Shown here piece by piece: positions 1 through 5,086 of a stretch of 5,086 bases of DNA. Every line of letters begins with the position of its first letter. Position 1 is the stretch's first letter. The notes beneath the pieces are model-generated. The model did not search any database. It saw nothing but the letters and a program-made list of their open reading frames with translations, and was not told where the DNA came from. This DNA is from Spirochaetaceae bacterium (GTDB taxonomy: Bacteria > Spirochaetota > Spirochaetia > DSM-27196 > Salinispiraceae), in assembly GCA_007129335.1 (NCBI GenBank), contig SKVS01000157.1, forward strand, positions 1-5,086. The letters are read 5' to 3'. The position numbers and the translations under genes were made by a program.

Positions 1-421
1 GGAATCAGAACAGGAATCAGAACAGGACCGGGACACTTCTGATCAAACTACCATTGCCGATACAATCCAGACAACCGGAGATATGACAGATACCCAGGCA
101 GAGCTGGTTTCCCCAGATTCACCCTGGTCGGATTTGGATGTACTCATAATTACCAATTGGATTGCATATAATAATGGCTACGCGGTTTTGGGAAGTCCCT
201 TGAATGGCAGGGATCCCAACTGGATCTACCCGGGTAATGTCCTTATTCTTCCCTTGGAAGGAAGGTATTCCATAATCTGGGGAGATGTATTGTGGAATAT
301 TGCCGAGCGTGTCTTAGATAACTTGTATAGTATTGCAGATATGACTTACAATGAATTTAAAGACCGTTTGCAGGAATTGCGTTTTTCCGACCCTATTGAA
401 AAAAGTTTTTTTGACAATTGA
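1..421 (+). CDS. LysM-like domain protein, 3' end only (5' end outside window)
   Basis: This is the C-terminal 139 residues of a longer protein, read from base 2 to the TGA at 419-421. The frame is open to the window edge. The ATG at 83 has no properly spaced ribosome binding site, so I treat it as internal. Residues 1-8 are two copies of ESEQ, followed by a polar, acidic Asp/Thr/Gln-rich stretch to about residue 35, probably a flexible linker. A LysM-like pattern follows: NWIAYNNGY, then DPNWIYPGNVLILP (the closing half of a LysM-type unit), then YSIIWGDVLWNIAERVL (the opening GD-x-LW-x-IA motif of the next). From memory, this arrangement is common in treponemal LysM proteins. LysM modules generally bind peptidoglycan, so an envelope or periplasmic location is inferred, but the signal peptide region is not visible. 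Whether this gene is co-transcribed with cfpA is unclear, because a candidate promoter lies at its 3' end. Confidence 0.75.
   Translation, partial: ESEQESEQDRDTSDQTTIADTIQTTGDMTDTQAELVSPDSPWSDLDVLIITNWIAYNNGYAVLGSPLNGRDPNWIYPGNVLILPLEGRYSIIWGDVLWNIAERVLDNLYSIADMTYNEFKDRLQELRFSDPIEKSFFDN
2..25 (+). repeat. Two perfect tandem copies of a 12-bp coding repeat
   Basis: GAATCAGAACAG occurs at 2-13 and again at 14-25 without mismatch, encoding ESEQ-ESEQ in the frame of the LysM-like protein. The array may continue to the left of the window. Being a multiple of three, copy-number change would lengthen or shorten the linker without shifting the frame. Confidence 0.85.
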
Positions 422-441
422 AACAATCCCGTTTAGATAAA
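411..441 (+). promoter_or_regulatory. Candidate sigma70-type promoter for cfpA operon
   Basis: A perfect -35 hexamer TTGACA lies at 411-416, inside the last codons of the upstream gene. The -10 element is weaker: either TAGATA at 434-439 (17-base spacer, 3 of 6 matches to TATAAT) or GATAAA at 436-441 (19-base spacer, 4 of 6 matches). Transcription would begin near 445-450 and give a leader of about 60 bases before the cfpA start. A dedicated promoter would suit an abundant structural protein. No transcription data are available, so this is a sequence-based prediction. Confidence 0.5.
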
Positions 442-459
442 GGGGATTAGAAAATTAAA

Positions 460-481
460 TCACCGGGGATGATCCGGGTGA
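460..481 (+). promoter_or_regulatory. Imperfect palindrome in the cfpA leader
   Basis: The arms TCACC (460-464) and GGTGA (477-481) are perfectly complementary. Inside them a G-G mismatch is followed by two further G-C pairs and a possible G-T pair around a loop ATGA at 469-472. It lies between the candidate promoter and the ribosome binding site of cfpA. It could be an operator or a small mRNA leader hairpin. No U-run follows, so it does not look like an intrinsic terminator. The role is unknown. Confidence 0.35.
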
Positions 482-490
482 GACACAAGA

Positions 491-496
491 AAGGGG
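491..496 (+). promoter_or_regulatory. Ribosome binding site of cfpA
   Basis: AAGGGG at 491-496 lies 10 bases ahead of the ATG at 507 and fixes that codon as the start. The purine run GAAAGGGG begins at 489. Confidence 0.7.
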
Positions 497-506
497 TAAG
501 CAAATC

Positions 507-2501
507 ATGTCAGATCTAACTCACAGTCCTAATATTTTCCACCCGACAAAGCCGTCGGCTGTAGGATCAAGGAACAGTCTAGCCCAAGAAGGCCGCGATC
601 AGAAACGGGAGTATGAAAACCTCGTACAGGAAGAAACAGAAAAACTTCTGCAAGCGATTCAAACCAAGCTTCCACAGGAAGCCCTTGAACGACTGGATGT
701 AATGGGAGGATTGAAGGAGAAATTATATAATTACTTCAATCAAAATTACCAAAACATGTTCAATCGGTATATTACCACCACTGAAGATGAAATGGTTAAG
801 AAAATCCGGAACTTTGTTGATAAGGAAGAAAACAAAGCACTTGCCCGGTATACTCCCAAAGAAATAGCATCCATGCTCGATGAAATAGCTGGAGCCGACA
901 AATTCAATACCGGTGAAATCGAAAAGTCTATTGTGAATATGTATGGTCACCTTCAGGGCCATATTCAGCGGGGAATGAATGATCTGGAAAACGATACTAA
1001 CTCATTGTTGCGCCAGAAGACCGATGTAGGGGCATTCATTCGGGGCGAAAATGCCTACTCAGTTATTAAATGTGCATTTAAAGACAGTACCTATAAACCA
1101 AAGACTGTCAGCGATGTGAAACTGTCGGTTAATATTCTGGATTCGGAACTCATTAGTCCTATTTTCCAGTATCAGGCAACTGTAGAATATCTCATAAAGG
1201 ATCAAATTAGCCGAACCATTATGAACCTGATTGACCAGGAGATTGAAAGTTTCCAGGATCAAATTATCGATGAAGGCCGGGAAGAACTCACGGATACCGA
1301 AATTATATTTGAAAAAATGAAGCGGGTTCCTGAGTTTACCGATGATGAAGCTGAAGATGAGACATCGAAACGCTATACCTTCCTTGCCAAAGACCTTATG
1401 AATAAAATAGAAGGACTCCGGGCAGAAATTGATCCAAAGCAGTTCGATCCAATGAATATTCGGGAAAACCTGAAGAAAATTATCGATATGGAGAACATTC
1501 GGAACAGGGGTTTCAATACCGTAATAAATTCCCTTACCTCCATCCTCGATACCAGTAAAATGGGTTATCAGTATGTGGAAAATCTGAAGAATGCCCGTGA
1601 ATTGATTGTCCGGGAATATGAAGATACCAACGCTGAACAATTACCCGATGAACGTTATCAAATCAGGCTGAAGTATTTTGATGCCGATCAGCTGTTGAAA
1701 GAACAGGCTGCCTATGACGAACAGTTGGAAGCCTTCCGTCTCGAAATTCAAAAGCTCTATGATGTGGTTGAACAATCCTATTTGGATAGCCGTCCCCGTT
1801 TTGCCGTGGCCGATTACGAAGATCTGTCCGCCCGCCTTGCTAAAAAGATCAATAAACGTAAGGGGAATGTGAAATTTGAGCAGTCAGGTGATCCAATTGT
1901 ACAGGAACTCCGAAGGGTTTGGAACGAAATAACCCGTATTAAAGCAGAAATGACCGATGTTGAACGGTTGAATCAAACCTATTTACACGAGAAAGACCTG
2001 TTTAAGAAAATGCTTGCCCATATCTCGAAGAGAATTGGTATTTTATACGGATTCCAGAATCCCCGGGAGCGGGTCATTCTAGACAGCAGGGTTGAATTCC
2101 TGCAGAAACAATTCGAGGCATTCGATTACATCATTAATCCCTACCACATTCAGCCTGGTCTGGTTCTCGATGTGGATATAACCAGTATCAAGAGGAAAAA
2201 GTATACCTTGAATGCCATGGCAAACGTTCTTAACGAGTTCCTCCATGGTGTTTCCAAAGGTTTCCAGGACGCAGCCTTTGCTGCATTCAAACGGCGAAGA
2301 TCAACTGTTCGGGAAGATATTGGAATGAGCTTCAGCTCGGATTACGATCGAGACCTTCTCGAAGCCGAATCCGAACCTTCTGTTGCGCCCAAGAGTATTC
2401 CCCAAACAAAATCAAACCCTCCTTCCCCCAAGGTAAAGGGACAGGCTGATGTTTCCCCTGGAAAAGGTGCTATATCCGATGATGACTTGCAGGAACTGTA
2501 A
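507..2501 (+). CDS. cfpA: Cytoplasmic filament protein A (CfpA)
   Basis: This 664-residue protein is recognised as spirochaete CfpA, the subunit of the ribbon of cytoplasmic filaments that runs along the cell under the periplasmic flagella. In Treponema denticola, loss of CfpA is known to disturb cell division and chromosome segregation. The length is close to treponemal homologues (about 680 residues). The sequence is charged and strongly helical, without a signal peptide or membrane segment. Likely coiled-coil stretches lie near residues 22-63, 392-425 and 465-505. There is one cysteine (Cys189) and one tryptophan (Trp472). After a basic KRRR patch at 595-598 the chain becomes a Ser/Pro/Lys-rich, probably disordered tail (about 622-664) ending DDDLQEL. 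Start choice rests on the AAGGGG site 10 bases upstream. The gene stops 5 bases before the next one, suggesting co-transcription. Identification is from memory of the family and from gene order, not a database search. Confidence 0.88.
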   Translation: MSDLTHSPNIFHPTKPSAVGSRNSLAQEGRDQKREYENLVQEETEKLLQAIQTKLPQEALERLDVMGGLKEKLYNYFNQNYQNMFNRYITTTEDEMVKKIRNFVDKEENKALARYTPKEIASMLDEIAGADKFNTGEIEKSIVNMYGHLQGHIQRGMNDLENDTNSLLRQKTDVGAFIRGENAYSVIKCAFKDSTYKPKTVSDVKLSVNILDSELISPIFQYQATVEYLIKDQISRTIMNLIDQEIESFQDQIIDEGREELTDTEIIFEKMKRVPEFTDDEAEDETSKRYTFLAKDLMNKIEGLRAEIDPKQFDPMNIRENLKKIIDMENIRNRGFNTVINSLTSILDTSKMGYQYVENLKNARELIVREYEDTNAEQLPDERYQIRLKYFDADQLLKEQAAYDEQLEAFRLEIQKLYDVVEQSYLDSRPRFAVADYEDLSARLAKKINKRKGNVKFEQSGDPIVQELRRVWNEITRIKAEMTDVERLNQTYLHEKDLFKKMLAHISKRIGILYGFQNPRERVILDSRVEFLQKQFEAFDYIINPYHIQPGLVLDVDITSIKRKKYTLNAMANVLNEFLHGVSKGFQDAAFAAFKRRRSTVREDIGMSFSSDYDRDLLEAESEPSVAPKSIPQTKSNPPSPKVKGQADVSPGKGAISDDDLQEL

Positions 2502-2506
2502 GTACC

Positions 2507-3421
2507 ATGGTAGGTAATTTAGATCTTTTTTCCCGCAAAGCAGGCTTCAATGCTGCTTTGCGGCATTTCAAGTTCACTACGGGTTTGGTAGAAAGGATTT
2601 CCAAGGGGGAGAATCTTGCTGACTTGCTTGGAGATGCAGAAGCGAAGGGAGTCATTGTTCGAGAACAAATGGCTCCCATAATAAGCGCTTTGCTGGTTGA
2701 TAAGTTTGATTATGCTGTTCAATCCCGTAATGTTTACCTTACAATTGAAGATTCTGATTCTATTATTACTTCATTATCTTCGTGGACTGCTTTACAAATT
2801 GTTGTTGTTTACCAACACCCAGAAGTAGGACTGTTTGCAATTAATCCCCGTAGCCGGGAATCCTGGGACGCAGCCCTTCCTATTCTTAAAGACGAGTTAC
2901 TGGTAGTTTATGTTAAATCAATGGATGATAGTCTTAACGATCAGGAACTTGAAGAAGCGGTAGACAATGTTTTTTCTGTACTCATGGGCGAGGAAGTTTC
3001 CTGTGACTATACAGCAAAATCCGGGAATAATATTCTTATACCAAAGACCCGTACTCCCCAGTCCACTACGACGGCTATCCCTTCGGCAAGTCACCGAATT
3101 ACACCCCGTTATTCCGTAGTGGTTACCAATGAACTCTTTCATAATGGAAACGTAGAGGCCTGGAAGAGAATTATTGCCAGTTACCGTTCGACTTATTCTG
3201 ACCTTGATGTACTGATTTATTACGATAATGAACGTATTAAAGATATAAATACCCTCTTTAAATGGGGTAAGGTTAAGCACGGTACTCCAATAATGATAAG
3301 TGTTGCCGGCAGCAATATACGGGATGTCTCAAAATTGCAGCGCTATTTATTCGAAGGTGCCAGTCCAAGATTTGAAAGCTTTCTGAAAGGAAGTATCGAT
3401 CAACCCTTGGAACTCTTCTAG
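2507..3421 (+). CDS. Conserved spirochaete protein of unknown function (TP0747-like by gene order)
   Basis: I recognise no enzymatic family in this 304-residue protein. It seems to have two alpha/beta parts. The first spans residues 1-168, with a helical start and hydrophobic strands such as ALQIVVVY and ELLVVYV. A polar Thr/Ser/Pro-rich linker covers about 169-200. The second runs from 201 to 304, beginning RYSVVVTNELFHNGN and containing the striking LFKWGKVKHG, which reads like a conserved core. No signal peptide or membrane helix is seen, so it is probably cytoplasmic. The ATG at 2507 lies 5 bases after the cfpA stop; the AGGA at 2491-2494 is 12 bases upstream, inside cfpA, so translation is probably coupled to cfpA. 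The third gene follows after 16 bases. Position suggests, but does not prove, a role linked to the filament. By gene order it corresponds to T. pallidum TP0747. Confidence 0.75.
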   Translation: MVGNLDLFSRKAGFNAALRHFKFTTGLVERISKGENLADLLGDAEAKGVIVREQMAPIISALLVDKFDYAVQSRNVYLTIEDSDSIITSLSSWTALQIVVVYQHPEVGLFAINPRSRESWDAALPILKDELLVVYVKSMDDSLNDQELEEAVDNVFSVLMGEEVSCDYTAKSGNNILIPKTRTPQSTTTAIPSASHRITPRYSVVVTNELFHNGNVEAWKRIIASYRSTYSDLDVLIYYDNERIKDINTLFKWGKVKHGTPIMISVAGSNIRDVSKLQRYLFEGASPRFESFLKGSIDQPLELF

Positions 3422-3425
3422 ATCC

Positions 3426-3430
3426 AGGAG
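3426..3430 (+). promoter_or_regulatory. Ribosome binding site of the PPDK-like gene
   Basis: AGGAG at 3426-3430 lies 7 bases before the ATG at 3438. It is the best-spaced Shine-Dalgarno sequence in the window and decides the start of the PPDK-like gene. Confidence 0.8.
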
Positions 3431-3437
3431 AAACTAC

Positions 3438-5086
3438 ATGATTACATTCATTCCCTTCGGTACGGGAAACGACCCCTTGAAAGAACAAGACAAGGATTTC
3501 CTGGGAAGCCGAGGTACCAGGGCTGTATCCCTTACCGAGCTCGATATGCCTATTTGTCCGGGGTTCATAGTCCCTAATTCATCCAAGACCCTTTTTGGAA
3601 AAGGGGACCCTGCTACCCATACCTTACTCAAGAATTCCGTAACCTCTATTGAAAATACCATGGGCAAGAAATTAAACTGTACCTCAGCGCCTCTTCTGCT
3701 TAAAGCTGTAGAAAGTCCCATGTTAAATGTTAAAAGTTCCCTTCCTTCCATTCACCACATTGGTCTAACAGACAATACGGTAGAAACGGTAGGTAAAATG
3801 ACTGGCGAGACATTTGCTTACCTGGAGTATGCACACCTTCTGAAAAGCATTCTTGAGTTAACAGGTGCCACAGTAACAAACGAACAGGAAAGCAAAAAAA
3901 TTGCTCTTTTCTCTGAGGCTCTTTCCAAGGCAAAAACCCGAGCATCTATTCAGAAAGCAATAAAAGCAAACCGCGAAGTCTTAGACGATCAAATCTATAG
4001 CGATCCAATCTATCAGTTGGAATTTGTCATACATAAATTTAACCAGGCTTTTATGCTCAGCCCAACATCAGAGGATTCTGCAGTCATGGTGCAGGCAATG
4101 GTGTATGGGAATCTCGATGAAAAAAGTGCTTCCGGATACTTCTACACTCATCACATTGTTTCAGGTAAGGATGAACTCCAAGGAGAGTTTTTTCCGTCAG
4201 CTTTCGATGAAACCGGAAAGAATGGTAAGTCCTTATCTTCTCTGGAACCCCAGCATTTTCAGGCTCTGCAGAAAATGGCCTGGAAACTGGAGGAGCATTA
4301 TAAGGAAATCCGGTGGGTAAGGTTTGCCCTCGAAGCTGATACTCTTTGGTTGGTAGACCAATCGTCGGTACCAAACAAATCTGCTCAGGCAGAAATAAAG
4401 ACCCTTTTGGATCTGTTGAAAAGGGGAATTATAGAACGGGATTATATCATTGAGAAGGTGAAACCCGGTAGATTATCCGAGATTCTCCATCCTACCCTGG
4501 ACCTCGCGTCGGTAAAGCAGTTTCACCCAGTACCCGGCGGCATTGCAGGGGCTGTTGGAGCCGCAATAGGGAGGGTCTTTTTCTCTGCTGAAAGTCTTAT
4601 TTCTGCTTATCGCCAAGCTCAGCAATCCGGAGAGGACACAAGCATGATTCTTGCCATGCCCTCAACATTCGCTGGAGATGTAAAGGCTATTGAAGTTGCT
4701 ACCGGAGTCCTTTCTTCTGAGGGGGGGTATGCTTCTCATGCACCCGTTGTTGCCCGAAGCCTTGGTAAGGTTGCTCTTGTTCGCCCCGATGCAATTTTTC
4801 GGAAAAATGTTCTTCTTCTTGACGGCAAGGAGGTAAAGGAAGGGGATTATATTACCATAGATGTTCCCTATTATGAAAAACCCCATGTATACATTGGAAA
4901 AGGAACCCTCACGAAACCTACCATTGAAGATAGCGGAATCCTTGAATTCCTTGACATAATTCAAACTCGTATAGATGTAATAGATGTTCATGCGAATGCT
5001 GATCAACCCCGGGATGCCGAGCTTGCGAAAAAGTTTAAGGCTCAGGGAATCGGCTTATGTAGAACCGAGCACATGTTTTTCGATGA
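3438..5086 (+). CDS. ppdK: Pyruvate, phosphate dikinase-like protein, 5' part (runs off right edge)
   Basis: The frame is open for 549 codons; roughly 330 residues of a normal PPDK would lie beyond the window. PPDK interconverts ATP, phosphate and pyruvate with AMP, pyrophosphate and PEP. Three regions are seen. Residues 1-311 correspond to the ATP-binding part: DFLGSRGT (20-27) aligns with the usual LLGGKGAN, PICPGF at 38-43, GLTDNTVE near 109, MVQAMVYGN at 217-225. Residues about 365-445 form the swivelling phosphohistidine domain, with EGGYASHAPVVAR and catalytic His434. Residues 517-549 begin the PEP/pyruvate barrel, with ANAD and GIGLCRTEHMFF; Arg542 matches the PEP-binding Arg561 of the Clostridium symbiosum enzyme. 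Several ATP-site hallmarks are altered (see findings), so true PPDK activity is uncertain. It is the third gene of the cfpA cluster, with a good ribosome binding site. Gene order matches T. pallidum TP0746, annotated ppdK. The symbol refers to family and synteny, not proven function. Confidence 0.8.
   Translation, partial: MITFIPFGTGNDPLKEQDKDFLGSRGTRAVSLTELDMPICPGFIVPNSSKTLFGKGDPATHTLLKNSVTSIENTMGKKLNCTSAPLLLKAVESPMLNVKSSLPSIHHIGLTDNTVETVGKMTGETFAYLEYAHLLKSILELTGATVTNEQESKKIALFSEALSKAKTRASIQKAIKANREVLDDQIYSDPIYQLEFVIHKFNQAFMLSPTSEDSAVMVQAMVYGNLDEKSASGYFYTHHIVSGKDELQGEFFPSAFDETGKNGKSLSSLEPQHFQALQKMAWKLEEHYKEIRWVRFALEADTLWLVDQSSVPNKSAQAEIKTLLDLLKRGIIERDYIIEKVKPGRLSEILHPTLDLASVKQFHPVPGGIAGAVGAAIGRVFFSAESLISAYRQAQQSGEDTSMILAMPSTFAGDVKAIEVATGVLSSEGGYASHAPVVARSLGKVALVRPDAIFRKNVLLLDGKEVKEGDYITIDVPYYEKPHVYIGKGTLTKPTIEDSGILEFLDIIQTRIDVIDVHANADQPRDAELAKKFKAQGIGLCRTEHMFFD

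Noticed and set aside
83..421. ATG at 83 as the true start of a 112-residue gene
   Set aside because: The same frame is open to the window edge with protein-like repeats upstream, and GGAG at 77-80 is only 2 bases before the ATG, too close to be a ribosome binding site.
460..481. Intrinsic terminator for the LysM-like gene
   Set aside because: The palindrome has a short interrupted stem and is followed by AAGAAAGGGG rather than a T-run.
1059..1640. A 193-codon open frame on the minus strand inside cfpA
   Set aside because: It lies wholly within the well-supported cfpA frame, has no recognisable domain, and its hydrophobic composition is what reverse-reading of a charged helical gene gives.
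3434..3945. Two overlapping minus-strand open frames within the PPDK-like gene
   Set aside because: They overlap each other and the recognised coding frame, and neither has a domain I recognise.
4024..4320. A 98-codon open frame on the plus strand within the PPDK-like gene
   Set aside because: It is in another frame over a region with a clear PPDK-family translation, and the product is Arg/Trp/Cys-rich with no family resemblance.
4662..5006. A 114-codon minus-strand open frame opposite the phosphohistidine and PEP domains
   Set aside because: The plus strand here encodes the conserved SHAPVVAR region continuing into GIGLCRTEHMFF, so the reverse frame is a shadow.
3438..5086. Frameshift or pseudogene explanation for the altered PPDK motifs
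   Set aside because: The reading frame is continuous, spacing between motifs is close to the family's (His434 against His455 in C. symbiosum), and the changes are scattered substitutions rather than a shifted block.

Overview
The window looks like a spirochaete chromosome, most likely Treponema or a close relative in the Spirochaetales. The main reason is a 664-residue protein that I recognise as the cytoplasmic filament protein CfpA, which is essentially restricted to spirochaetes. The gene order supports this: cfpA, then a conserved hypothetical gene, then a pyruvate-phosphate-dikinase-like gene. From memory this matches Treponema pallidum TP0748 (cfpA), TP0747 and TP0746 (ppdK). All genes are on the + strand and coding density is very high. 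I see no mobile element, RNA gene or CRISPR array.

Layout: (1) 1-421 is the 3' end of a gene whose start lies outside the window. It encodes an acidic, repeat-containing linker followed by a spirochaete-type LysM-like segment. (2) 422-506 is the only substantial non-coding gap. It carries a candidate promoter (a perfect TTGACA overlapping the end of the upstream gene), an imperfect palindrome and a strong ribosome binding site. (3) 507-2501 is cfpA. (4) 2507-3421 is a 304-residue protein of unknown function, starting 5 bases after cfpA stops. (5) 3438 to the window end is the first 549 codons of a PPDK-like protein, starting 16 bases after the previous stop. It is open at the right edge.

The last three genes form a tight operon-like block (gaps of 5 and 16 bases, no terminator visible), probably transcribed from the promoter ahead of cfpA. 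The block joins a cytoskeletal filament subunit, an unknown two-domain protein and a PEP/pyruvate-family enzyme. The most interesting observation concerns the last one. Its N-terminal nucleotide-binding region aligns with PPDK, but the hallmark ATP-site residues are replaced, while the swivelling-domain histidine and the first PEP-domain motif are kept. It may therefore not be an ordinary ATP-dependent PPDK, and its product name should be treated with caution.
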